A DNA stretch of 13,761 nucleotides, from NCBI GenBank assembly GCA_955652345.1, contig CATPBV010000127.1:1-13761 (forward strand), in the 5' to 3' direction. The DNA is from an uncultured Solirubrobacteraceae bacterium (GTDB lineage Bacteria > Actinomycetota > Thermoleophilia > Solirubrobacterales > Solirubrobacteraceae). Made by a program: the position numbers and the translations under genes. A model generated the notes under the pieces. That model made no database searches. It saw only the letters and a program-made list of their open reading frames with translations, and was not told the DNA's origin. Shown piece by piece: positions 1 through 6,271 of this stretch (within the stretch, counting starts at the first letter, position 1; each line of letters opens with the position of its first letter).

Positions 1-147
1 GAGCTCTGGCGCCCGATCGCGGCCGAGCAGCGCGAGCGCCGCAACCGCGGTGAACCGTTGACGCACAAGCTGGTTGAGCTGCCGGCGACCTCACGCCGCT
101 CCGAACGACTACTCGGCCCGCTGCAGGCGCTCCTGGTTGACGGCTAG
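1..147 (+). CDS. 3' end of probable phospholipase D-like protein (partial)
   Basis: Frame 1 is open from the window edge to TAG at 145-147 and encodes the last 48 residues of a protein. The tail (ELWRPIAAEQRERR, then LTHKLVELPATSRRS and LLGPLQALLVDG) resembles, from memory, the C-terminus of actinobacterial phospholipase D-like (HKD superfamily) proteins. The catalytic HKD motifs would lie upstream, outside the window, so the function cannot be confirmed here. Codon use is GC-rich at third positions. The stop overlaps the stop of the convergent membrane gene in the palindrome CTAG. That the frame is a real gene end is fairly secure; the family name is an inference. Confidence 0.5.
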   Translation, partial: ELWRPIAAEQRERRNRGEPLTHKLVELPATSRRSERLLGPLQALLVDG

Positions 148-1172
148 CTCAACGCTGGTGCTTGGCGGGCTCTCGCAGGGGCGCGAAGCCGCAGCTTCGC
201 TCTTCGCTTCGTCCAGTAGCGGTCGGCGAGCGCCCAGCCGCCGTAGCCAAGCGCGCCGACCGTGCCGGTTGCGGTCAGGAGCACGCCGGCGGCGCTGACG
301 CCAGCGACACCTGTGGACCCGAGGATCAGGACCATCGCCGCCGTGCCGACGCCGACACTTAACGGCAACACGCCGAGCGCCGCGACGGCGATCAGCACGG
401 CGGTCGCGTCAAACACCGAGGCGTGGACGCCGCTAGCGTGCAACATCAGCCAGTTGCGCGCGATCTGCGCGCTGACGGCGAGCGCAACGAAGACCGCGAC
501 GCGTGTGCGGGCGCGCGCGTCGCCCAGCGCGGCGAGACCCTTCCACCATCCGCTGGAGTGGCGCCGGGCCAGCCGCGCGAGCCCCGCGACAGCGGCGAGA
601 ACCGCGCACAAGCCGACGAGTGGTGTCCACCACGGCAAACCTAGAGGCGCGACCAGCGTGAACGAGAACAACGTCGCGAGCGCGAGCTCCATCAGCACAA
701 TCGGGATCTCGGTGGCCACAAGCACCACCGCCTTCGGCGTCTCTCGGGGGGCTGCACGCCGAAGCGAGGCGATCCGCACGGCGAACCCCAGCTCGCCGTT
801 AACAATGTTGCCGAGATAACCGACGCCGGCCGCGCCGTATAAGCGCCGGCGGCCGACAATGCCGCCGGCAGCGTGCACGCACACATTCCATGACTCGCTG
901 CGCGCCAAAAGCGACACGGTCTGTAGAACCGCAGCGGCACTCAACGCCCACCACGGCGCGCCAGCGGCGGCACTCGCGAACTGTCCCCAGCGACCGGCAA
1001 GAACGAACACCAGCACACCCACCACGATCAGCGTTCCGACCGCGGTCAGCAGCCGGGGCCGGCGATTGGCTAACGCTCCTAGACGCCGCCCAGCCCTCAC
1101 CACGACGTGGTTCGATCTGGGCGGGGACCGCTTGTCGACGACAACCTCGTCAGCTGCGCTCGGACCAGACAT
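144..1172 (-). CDS. Flippase-like integral membrane protein (lysylphosphatidylglycerol synthase TM / UPF0104 family)
   Basis: The protein is polytopic. From the ATG at 1172 it has 342 residues with about seven to eight hydrophobic segments (roughly residues 41-59, 75-90, 155-176, 182-201, 229-246, 257-285 and 290-312). A motif NGELGFAVRIASLRR near residues 125-139 recalls the GE..R...L.R signature of the LPG-synthase transmembrane family (PF03706), seen in MprF N-termini and AglD/UPF0104 proteins. Such proteins are thought to flip or transfer lipids; no catalytic synthase domain is present here. The frame stays open upstream to a GTG/ATG-type start at 1445 (433 aa), but the first 91 residues are low-complexity and uncharacteristic, so ATG 1172 is preferred although its SD is weak. 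It converges on the upstream PLD-like gene, which would also act on phospholipids. Confidence 0.75.
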   Translation of the reverse strand: MSGPSAADEVVVDKRSPPRSNHVVVRAGRRLGALANRRPRLLTAVGTLIVVGVLVFVLAGRWGQFASAAAGAPWWALSAAAVLQTVSLLARSESWNVCVHAAGGIVGRRRLYGAAGVGYLGNIVNGELGFAVRIASLRRAAPRETPKAVVLVATEIPIVLMELALATLFSFTLVAPLGLPWWTPLVGLCAVLAAVAGLARLARRHSSGWWKGLAALGDARARTRVAVFVALAVSAQIARNWLMLHASGVHASVFDATAVLIAVAALGVLPLSVGVGTAAMVLILGSTGVAGVSAAGVLLTATGTVGALGYGGWALADRYWTKRRAKLRLRAPARARQAPALS

Positions 1173-1327
1173 CAACTCAGGCTTGCCACTGCAAGCAGGC
1201 GGCCGGAGGGCGGGCCCAAGCGCCTGAGCTGTCAAACGGGCTTCGCCGTCGGAGACTGCATGCTCGCCCCCGACCTCGGGTCGTGGGAGCGGGGCCGAGT
1301 CACCGTTCATAAGCGCCAACTCATGGA

Positions 1328-1522
1328 TCACTCGATCGGCCAGCGGGGCCTTCGGCTCGACGGCGACTTGAGAACCATCGGACCGTCCTTGAGCGCCCCC
1401 GGAATGTCCGGCGGGGCGTTCCTTGACATCTCCTCTATGACGCACGCCAATTCATCCGGATCGGCCTTGACCTTGAAGGACGTGATCTGGTTAGTAGTAG
1501 TGGCGTCGTCCCCCGACGGCAC
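1328..1522 (-). CDS. Small hypothetical ORF (64 aa), doubtful
   Basis: This GTG-start frame gives a 64-residue product containing the protein-like stretch FKVKADPDELACVIEEMSR followed by NAPPDIPGALKDGPMVLKSP, which has balanced charge and a predicted helix. No family is recognised. Its 5' end overlaps the last codons of the DUF6131-like gene, and it has no clear SD. It also overlaps the long, unlikely N-terminal extension of the membrane gene in another frame. It could be a small genuine protein or the remnant of one. Without it, 1173-1490 holds no recognisable gene. Confidence 0.3.
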   Translation of the reverse strand: MPSGDDATTTNQITSFKVKADPDELACVIEEMSRNAPPDIPGALKDGPMVLKSPSSRRPRWPIE

Positions 1523-1649
1523 GTCCCATCGAACCGAGAATCGCGAGGATCACGCCGACCACCAGCACGATGATCCCGATACCCCATAGGACGGCGAGCT
1601 TGGTAACGATTGCGGCGATGATCAGCAGGCAGATACCGAAAACGATCAT
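1491..1649 (-). CDS. DUF6131-like small membrane protein (52 aa)
   Basis: Reading the minus strand from ATG 1649 to TAA 1491 gives 52 residues. Two hydrophobic segments (about 2-15 and 18-39) are separated by a short TK turn, and the tail GSMGRAVGGRRHYY is positively charged and aromatic. A tail of the GRxVGGRRHYY type, after a short double-spanning membrane region, is what I associate with the DUF6131 family of actinobacterial small proteins; its function is unknown. The SD CAGGAG lies about 5 bases before ATG, so the start is well supported. It is the last member of a minus-strand group of small membrane and stress-type genes, about 295 bp downstream of the 27-aa peptide gene. Confidence 0.8.
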   Translation of the reverse strand: MIVFGICLLIIAAIVTKLAVLWGIGIIVLVVGVILAILGSMGRAVGGRRHYY

Positions 1650-1944
1650 TGGGTCTCCTGACCTCTAATTTGAAGAGCACATTTGACTTGCAGTCCTTGT
1701 GCACGGGTCGCCGGCCGCCGAGGGCGGAGCGGGCGGGCGGTTCTTAGCTTGAACTCATCGACAATCCGCTTCCTGCTCTTAGTGCGAGTCGGATCTGATC
1801 GACGTGCGCCTCCGCCTGCTCGAGGCTCGATGCATGACCGTCACTCGCCGCACCGCTTCAACCGCGCCGTGCAGCGCATTTCGGGGTGGCGGTAGGTCGC
1901 GTGGACTGGAGGGTGGGGGTGCGGCTCTACATGACTCATGGTGC
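1650..1944. other. Gap between small genes, no convincing gene
   Basis: These 295 bases separate the 27-aa peptide gene from the DUF6131-like gene. I see no frame with both a start and an SD. On the minus strand a short stretch reads SLEQAEAHVDQIRLALRAG but has no start codon and is preceded by TGA, so it may be a fossil of a gene or chance. Confidence 0.5.
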
Positions 1945-2028
1945 CTAGCTGCGTCGGCCGCGGCGCCTAAAGCCGATGCCACCGGTTAGCAGTAGGACTA
2001 GGAGTACGATGATGATGAATGTGAGCAC
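1945..2028 (-). CDS. 27-aa hydrophobic membrane peptide
   Basis: The frame runs from GTG 2028 to TAG 1945. The product starts VLTFIIIVLLVLLLTGGIGF and ends RRRGRRS: one transmembrane helix, a GG turn and a basic tail. Many actinobacteria carry tiny proteins of this plan (hydrophobic run, glycine turn, RR-rich end), often near CsbD genes. A good SD (GGAAGG) sits 6 bases before GTG, which is the main reason to accept so short a frame. It lies 53 bp downstream of the CsbD-like gene and may be co-transcribed. Its function is unknown; the basic tail implies an N-out, C-in topology or membrane-surface binding. Confidence 0.65.
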   Translation of the reverse strand: MLTFIIIVLLVLLLTGGIGFRRRGRRS

Positions 2029-2063
2029 GGTTTACCTTCCGAGTGTTCGTGTGGATCCGGGTT

Positions 2064-2079
2064 GCACGCACGCGCGTGC
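2064..2079 (-). terminator. Intercistronic hairpin after the CsbD-like gene
   Basis: GCACGC and GCGTGC form a 6-bp GC-rich stem around the 4-base loop ACGC, just past the CsbD-like stop codon. There is no T-run, so this may be an mRNA-processing or partial attenuation hairpin rather than a full intrinsic terminator. Confidence 0.3.
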
Positions 2080-2081
2080 TT

Positions 2082-2252
2082 CTACTTCCTGCGGCGGCCG
2101 GTGAGGGTGTCGGCGACCTTGCCGACGGCCTTCTTTGCAGAGCCTTTGGCTTGATCGACTCGCCCCTCGCGCTTGAGGTGTCTGTCTCCGGTCAGAGCGC
2201 CGGTTGCCTCCTTCGCGCGACCCTTCGCTTTGTCGATGTTCCCGCGGGTCAT
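2082..2252 (-). CDS. CsbD-like stress protein (56 aa)
   Basis: ATG 2252 to TAG 2082 encodes 56 residues beginning MTRGNIDKAKGRAKEATGAL. The middle reads KREGRVDQAKGSAKKAVGKV. This duplicated pattern of DKAKGRAKEATGxLTGD and G.xDQAKGxxK is the signature of the CsbD family (PF05532), small hydrophilic helical proteins linked to general stress (SigB-controlled in Bacillus). The mechanism is unknown. The SD AAGGAGGT is nearly perfect. The gene is 44 bp downstream of the 124-aa membrane protein gene and upstream of a 27-aa membrane peptide, all minus strand, suggesting one envelope or osmotic stress group. Confidence 0.9.
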   Translation of the reverse strand: MTRGNIDKAKGRAKEATGALTGDRHLKREGRVDQAKGSAKKAVGKVADTLTGRRRK

Positions 2253-2296
2253 GAGACCTCCTTGGTTCGGTGCAAGATGAGGGGGTTGGCTCGCGT

Positions 2297-2671
2297 CTAG
2301 CGGCGAGAGCCGAGCAGTCGTCCGACCAGTCCACCAACGAGGAGGTAGACGACGGCGGCGACGCCCCAGTTGACCGCGAGCGCGACCCTCGCGCTGTGGA
2401 AGCTGAAGATGCCGTCGAACGGGCCGACCAACCAGCGCGCCGCGTCGTGGACGTCAACGACGATGGTGTTGGTCGCGTTCGCCTTGAGCAGCACGAGCAC
2501 GATCCCGGCGACGATGATCAGCACGATGATGCTGATGATCAGGTGCACGACACGGGCAAGCGCGCCTATTGATGCCCTGGATCCCCGGGAGAAGCCACCA
2601 GCGCCCCGGCGATAAGACCGCCCTCCGGAATCGACTGCCGGCGCGGTGCCTGCGGGCTTGGCACGGAACAT
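2297..2671 (-). CDS. Small integral membrane protein of the actinobacterial stress group (124 aa)
   Basis: From ATG 2671 the protein has 124 residues: a basic, glycine-rich N-terminus (about 1-40), a hydrophobic helix around 45-62, a soluble segment with NTIVVDVHDAARWLVGPFDG (about 66-85), and a second helix around 97-118 ending GRLLGSRR. The pattern 'helix, N-x-IV..VHDAAR-L-GPFDG, helix' recurs in unnamed streptomycete and thermoleophilial membrane proteins, as far as I recall; no function is known. The SD AGGAGG lies 8 bases before ATG 2671, which decides against the longer frame starting at 2761. It is the first gene of the minus-strand group with CsbD. Confidence 0.8.
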   Translation of the reverse strand: MFRAKPAGTAPAVDSGGRSYRRGAGGFSRGSRASIGALARVVHLIISIIVLIIVAGIVLVLLKANATNTIVVDVHDAARWLVGPFDGIFSFHSARVALAVNWGVAAVVYLLVGGLVGRLLGSRR

Positions 2672-3181
2672 GAGAGAAACCTCCTCTTGGATTTCAGTCC
2701 CCTCCGAGCAACGCACGGCGGGTCGCGAACCCCCAAAGGGATCAACTAGGGCGGAGGTCAATCACGTCGGCAAGTCGCAGCGACGGCAAGGTCAGGCAGC
2801 GGAGACTGGTCGGCTTGGTCAGCGACCGTCCAACACCGATCATACTCCCTTGTGCTAATCGGCACCAACCTGGTACGACGCTGTGGAGCATGCAAGCGTC
2901 TCAAGCGCTCCGCGGATCGTCATCAGACGCCTCTGCCGACAAATCGACGGCGTTTGGTGCCACGTGATGATCGCCTCACACGCGAGAGGTCGCTGGTCCC
3001 ATCACAGCCGTGCCCATCAGGTGGAGGCCTGTGTGAATCCCGATCAACTCTCCTCTGACGGCCGCGCGATCCCACCCGCACGAACCCGTACGTCCCGAGC
3101 AACGACGCTAGCACCCGGTCAGGACAGCGCACGGCCCAGCTCACTTGCGAGAATGCGCCCTGTGCCCGTCACGGCTGCCCG
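2672..3181. other. 510-bp region between divergent genes, no gene seen
   Basis: This region lies between the minus-strand stress group and bioB. Frames longer than 60 codons exist on both strands but are Arg/Pro/Ser-rich, lack SDs and look like GC-rich chance frames. It should hold the promoters of both flanking units. I saw no repeat, tRNA or riboswitch here and could not recognise a BirA/BioQ-type operator. Confidence 0.6.
2839..2868 (-). promoter_or_regulatory. Possible promoter for the CsbD/small membrane protein group
   Basis: On the minus strand TTGGTG (2868-2863) and TATGAT (2844-2839) are separated by 18 bases. Both hexamers are fair matches to the -35 and -10 of a housekeeping sigma factor. 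It would give a leader of about 160 bases before ATG 2671. No independent support. Confidence 0.3.
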
Positions 3182-4177
3182 ATGAGCGACGTTCTCGAGC
3201 GTGCCCGCGAGCGCGTGCTGACCGAGGGGCTGGGGCTGGATGAACGGTCCGTCCTCGAGGTCCTCAGCCTGTCAGACGATCGTGTGCCGGAAGCGCTGGC
3301 GCTCGCGCACGAGGTGCGGTTGCGCTGGTGCGGCGCGGAGGTCGAGGTCGAAGGGATCGTGAGCGTGAAGACCGGCGGCTGTCCCGAGGACTGCCACTTC
3401 TGCTCGCAGTCCGGGAGGTTCGACACGACCGTGCGGGCGACGCGCCTCGACATCCCGTCGCTGGTCGAGGCTGCTCGGCAGACCGCCCAGACCGGAGCGA
3501 GCGAGTTCTGCATCGTCGCCGCGGTGCGCGGTCCCGATGAGCGGCTGATGGCTCAGGTGCGGGAGGGGATCGAGGCGATCCGCTCGGCGATCGACATCAA
3601 CGTGGCGTGCTCGCTGGGGATCCTCACGCGATCGCAAACCGCCGACCTGGCCGACATGGGCGTGCATCGCTACAACCACAACCTCGAGACCGCGCGCTCC
3701 TATTTCCTCAAGGTTGTGACCACGCACACGTGGGAGGAGCGCTGGGACACATTGCAGCTGGTGCGCGAGTACGGGATGGAGGTCTGCTGCGGAGCGATCG
3801 TAGGGATGGGCGAATCACTCGAGCAGCGCGCCGAGCTCGCGCTGGAGCTTGCTCGTCTGGATCCGGACGAGGTTCCGCTGAACTTCCTCGATCCGCGCCC
3901 GGGTACGCCTTTTGGCGAGCTCGAGCCGCCCAGCGCCGGCGAGGCGTTGCGCGCGGTAGCGGCGTTTCGGCTCGCGCTGCCACGAACCGTGCTGCGGCTC
4001 GCGGGCGGACGTGAGCTCACCCTCGGCGATCTCGGCGCGCGCCAGGGGATGCTCGGCGGGATCAACGCGCTGATCGTCGGCAACTACCTGACGACGCTGG
4101 GCAGGAGCCCAGATGGGGATCTGGAGATGCTCGCCGAGCTCGCGATGCCAGTGAAGGAGCGCTCCGCCCAGGGATGA
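3182..4177 (+). CDS. bioB: Biotin synthase BioB
   Basis: Radical SAM enzyme that inserts sulfur into dethiobiotin to make biotin, the last step of biotin synthesis, in the cytosol. The 331-residue product is of normal length. The radical SAM cluster motif C67-x3-C71-x2-C74 (GGCPEDCHFC) is intact and followed by SQSGRF, the variant seen in actinobacterial BioB. The signature YNHNLET is at 164-170. C110, C143 and C203 fall where the ligands of the auxiliary [2Fe-2S] cluster of Escherichia coli BioB lie, and R272 in LRLAGGRE fits its arginine ligand. ATG 3182 has no obvious SD; GAGAAT at about 3148 could be a -10. The stop overlaps the start of bsaP (ATGA), implying translational coupling. No other bio genes are in the window. 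Confidence 0.97.
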   Translation: MSDVLERARERVLTEGLGLDERSVLEVLSLSDDRVPEALALAHEVRLRWCGAEVEVEGIVSVKTGGCPEDCHFCSQSGRFDTTVRATRLDIPSLVEAARQTAQTGASEFCIVAAVRGPDERLMAQVREGIEAIRSAIDINVACSLGILTRSQTADLADMGVHRYNHNLETARSYFLKVVTTHTWEERWDTLQLVREYGMEVCCGAIVGMGESLEQRAELALELARLDPDEVPLNFLDPRPGTPFGELEPPSAGEALRAVAAFRLALPRTVLRLAGGRELTLGDLGARQGMLGGINALIVGNYLTTLGRSPDGDLEMLAELAMPVKERSAQG

Positions 4178-4680
4178 CCGAAGGGCCTTACTGCGACGGC
4201 TGCGGCAAGCCGGTCGCGGGTATCGATCACAGCCGCTGTCGCACCCGCAGAGCAGCGACCGACCCGCCCAGGTTCTGCACCGGCTGCGCCCGCAAGTTGG
4301 TCGTCCAGGTGCTGCCGCTCGACTGGACCGCGTACTGCGTGCGCTGCGGACCGGTCAGACGTCGCGAGGCGAGCGCGTCACAATCTGATGCTCGACACCG
4401 AACGAAGGAGGCAGCAATGGGATTCTTGGACAAGGCCAAGGCGGCCGCGGAGCAGGCGGCGGTCAAGGCCAAGGAGGGCGTCGAAGAGGTTCAGACTAAG
4501 CGCGAGCTGTCACAGGCGTATGGAGACCTCGGTCGCGCGGCGTATCGTCTCGCTTCGTCGGGCCAGATCTCGCACCCGGAGCTGGCCGCGCTTGTGGATC
4601 GAATCTCTGAGATGGAGTCCTCGAGCGGCGGCGGAGACGGCGCCGCGGCGGGCTACGGCGCGCCCCAGACGCCTGCGTAG
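4174..4680 (+). CDS. bsaP: Biotin synthase auxiliary protein BsaP, in-frame with a second small protein
   Basis: ATG 4174 overlaps the bioB stop. The first about 60 residues match what I know of BsaP (Rv1590 of Mycobacterium tuberculosis), a small iron-sulfur protein needed by actinobacterial BioB. Cysteines lie at C7-x2-C10, C22, C35-x2-C38 and C55-x2-C58, with the typical phrases DPPRFCTGCARK and VQVLPLDW. Known BsaP proteins are about 60-80 aa, but this frame has no stop and continues to residue 168. Residue 82 is an ATG preceded by a strong SD and begins an unrelated small protein (see 4417-4680). Either a fusion is made, or the BsaP tail is read through while the second protein is also made alone. 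The linker 61-81 is basic and looks disordered. Position next to bioB strongly supports the role. Confidence 0.85.
   Translation: MTEGPYCDGCGKPVAGIDHSRCRTRRAATDPPRFCTGCARKLVVQVLPLDWTAYCVRCGPVRRREASASQSDARHRTKEAAMGFLDKAKAAAEQAAVKAKEGVEEVQTKRELSQAYGDLGRAAYRLASSGQISHPELAALVDRISEMESSSGGGDGAAAGYGAPQTPA
4417..4680 (+). CDS. Small helical protein translated from an internal in-frame start (87 aa)
   Basis: ATG 4417 is preceded by AAGGAGG with 6 bases spacing, a far better ribosome site than any nearby. The product starts MGFLDKAKAAAEQAAVKAKE, an amphipathic Ala/Lys-rich helix, then has QTKRELSQAYGDLGRAAYRL and SHPELAALVDRISEMES, and ends in a Gly/Ala-rich tail. I recall similar small proteins (MGFLDKAK...KRELSQAYGELG) as stand-alone genes in Thermoleophilia; no function is assigned. 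Because the frame equals that of bsaP and no stop intervenes, this product may also exist as the C-terminal half of a BsaP fusion. The internal SD favours independent translation. Confidence 0.6.
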   Translation: MGFLDKAKAAAEQAAVKAKEGVEEVQTKRELSQAYGDLGRAAYRLASSGQISHPELAALVDRISEMESSSGGGDGAAAGYGAPQTPA

Positions 4681-4704
4681 AGCCCGCGCGGATCTCGAGC
4701 AGCC

Positions 4705-5046
4705 CTAGGACTCGGCCACGTAGTGCCGGCCGCCGCCGGCGTCCGTCCAGACTCGCATGACGCGGCCGGATCCCGGGTCGCGGAACCGCTCGCCCGTCGG
4801 GGTCCAGCCCGGCTGGGGCGCGTCCGCGTCGCCGTGGCCGCGTCCCCTTCGGGGGCGGGCGGACTGCTCGAAGGCGCTGGCGAGCGGCGGCAGGTCCGCC
4901 ATCACGCTCGCGACCTCCTCGTGCGTTGTCGCGTTCGCGACCACTGTAACCCGGCGCTCGAGCTCATCGACCTCCAGCCTTCCTTCCGCAGCGTGCCGAG
5001 CGAGCGCCTCGAACGCGAGCTCGCGGTCTGCGTCGCTGAGGCGCAC
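4705..5046 (-). CDS. DUF1707 domain protein (113 aa)
   Basis: Residues 1-53 (starting RLSDADRELAFEALARHAAE and ending ASVMADLP) match the DUF1707 (SHOCT-like) domain found at the N-terminus of many actinobacterial membrane or soluble proteins: a short helical pair of unknown function. The remainder is a Pro/Gly-rich linker (about 60-80) and a small C-terminal unit with WTPTGERFRDPGSGRVMRVW and GRHYVAES. There are no membrane helices, unlike many DUF1707 proteins. The start is GTG 5046, 7 bases after the stop of the UPF0145 gene, with only a poor SD, so translation is probably coupled. It converges on the bsaP unit with a 24-bp gap. Confidence 0.8.
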   Translation of the reverse strand: MRLSDADRELAFEALARHAAEGRLEVDELERRVTVVANATTHEEVASVMADLPPLASAFEQSARPRRGRGHGDADAPQPGWTPTGERFRDPGSGRVMRVWTDAGGGRHYVAES

Positions 5047-5053
5047 CGCTTCG

Positions 5054-5404
5054 CTACGCGATGCGGTCGGCTTTCACGGCTGTCCCGTAGGCGACGATCT
5101 CGGTGAACTGCTGGCCGATCTCCGAGGAGTCGAATCGCACGGCGATCACCGCATCGGCGCCGAGCAGGCGGGCGTTGTCGACCATCCGGTCGATCGCGTG
5201 GCGCCGGGAATCCTCGAGCAGCTGCGTGTACTCGGGGATCTCTCCTCGCCGAAGCCCCTTCAATGAAGCGGTGACCCCCCCGGTGAAGCCCATGCTCCTC
5301 ACGACGAGCCCGTAGCAGACGCCGAGCGTCTCCCCGATCCTCCATCCGGGCAGCTCGAACGCCGTCGTCATCGGGAGCGTCGTTGCGGCGCCTTGGTCGG
5401 ACAT
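5054..5404 (-). CDS. UPF0145 / YbjQ family protein (116 aa)
   Basis: The core reads MTTAFELPGWRIGETLGVCYG, then VVRSMGFTGG, then the helix EDSRRHAIDRMVDNARLLGA and finally ADAVIAVRFDSSEI. This is the YbjQ/UPF0145 fold (PF01906), a small pentameric protein called 'heavy-metal-binding' by some databases but without proven function. Start choice: ATG 5404 lacks an SD, but TACAGT (5418-5413) stands exactly 8 bases before it, suggesting a leaderless message, as for two other genes here. A TTG at 5413 and an ATG at 5371 are alternatives. It is likely co-transcribed with the DUF1707 gene 7 bp downstream and is divergent from the lipoprotein gene. Confidence 0.85.
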   Translation of the reverse strand: MSDQGAATTLPMTTAFELPGWRIGETLGVCYGLVVRSMGFTGGVTASLKGLRRGEIPEYTQLLEDSRRHAIDRMVDNARLLGADAVIAVRFDSSEIGQQFTEIVAYGTAVKADRIA

Positions 5405-5418
5405 CGCGCGCAACTGTA
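5405..5418 (-). promoter_or_regulatory. -10-like element TACAGT, 8 bases before ATG (leaderless)
   Basis: TACAGT on the minus strand ends 8 bases before ATG 5404, so the transcript would begin at or next to the start codon. No clear -35 is visible. Confidence 0.4.
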
Positions 5419-5455
5419 GTGCCTGCGTCGCGCGGCCGATACCTTTGCCGACTCC

Positions 5456-6115
5456 ATGCTCGAGAACGTCTCACGGATCGCTCCAATGCTCGCCGTCGCG
5501 CTGTGCGTCGCGGCGTGCGGCGGCAGTGGCTCGTCGAGCCAGACGTCAACGGGCAGCTCTAGCACCCCGACGACCACGACCACCACGCAGGTCATTGGCT
5601 TCGAGGGGATGCCGATCGAGCAGGGAGCCGACCTGGCGTCCCCGGGCACGACGGGAACCGGAACCGTGGACGGCATCACCTGCGGTTCCAGCGAGCAGCT
5701 CGCCTATCACGTGCACGCGCACCTGACCGTGTACGTGAACGGCGCGCCGCGGGCGCTCCCGGGCGGAATCGGGATCCCCGGCTCTACGGTCGTCAACTCG
5801 ACGGCCGGCCCGGTCGCATCGGGTGGGCAGTGCATCTACTGGCTCCACACCCATGCGCCCGACGGGGTGATCCACATCGAGTCGCCGACGGTGCGCGTCT
5901 ACACGCTGGGCGAGTTCTTCGACGAGTGGCGTCAGCCGCTGAGTTCAGGAGGCGTGGCCGGAGCCACGGGTCCAGTCACGGCGATCGTCGACGGCAAACC
6001 GTGGACCGCGAGCCCGAGAGCGATTCCGCTCCTGCCCCACACGGTGATCCAGCTGGACGTGGGCTCTCCGACGGCGCCGTTCCAGCAGGTGTCCTGGGCC
6101 GGTACTCAACTCTAG
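5456..6115 (+). CDS. Predicted lipoprotein with HxHxH and WLHTH motifs (219 aa)
   Basis: The N-terminus MLENVSRIAPMLAVALCVAAC is a signal peptide with a lipobox (VAA-C21), so the protein should be exported and lipid-anchored. A Ser/Thr-rich linker follows (22-45). The folded part carries YHVHAHLTVYVNG (H85, H87, H89), IYWLHTHAPDGVIHIESP (H131, H133, H140), two cysteines (C76, C126) that could form a disulfide, and a C-terminal repeat-like unit with IVDGKPW and LLPHTVIQLDVG (H195). I have seen this 'HAHL..YVNG...WLHTH..DGVIHIE' pattern in unnamed actinobacterial proteins. The histidine clustering suggests metal binding, perhaps copper; this is inference. ATG 5456 has no SD; TACCTT ends 10 bases upstream. 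The gene stands alone, divergent from the UPF0145 gene. Confidence 0.75.
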   Translation: MLENVSRIAPMLAVALCVAACGGSGSSSQTSTGSSSTPTTTTTTQVIGFEGMPIEQGADLASPGTTGTGTVDGITCGSSEQLAYHVHAHLTVYVNGAPRALPGGIGIPGSTVVNSTAGPVASGGQCIYWLHTHAPDGVIHIESPTVRVYTLGEFFDEWRQPLSSGGVAGATGPVTAIVDGKPWTASPRAIPLLPHTVIQLDVGSPTAPFQQVSWAGTQL

Positions 6116-6271
6116 AGGGCCACGATCGGCCGCAAACTGCGGGCTCCGTTTGTCCCGATGTCTAGACGGCCAAGTCGTTTGCTGGACGTCAGGCCATGGG
6201 CGCCGCGTCTCAGGCTGGCGACCATGCTCGCTAAACCGGGGACGTATAGCCCGACACAAGGAGAACAACCT

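Noticed and set aside
262..819. 185-codon plus-strand frame opposite the flippase-like gene
   Set aside because: Ala/Thr/Ser-rich antisense of a convincing membrane protein.
2883..3185. 100-codon plus-strand frame in the gap before bioB
   Set aside because: No SD, Arg/Ser/Pro/His-rich, overlaps the bioB start; chance frame.
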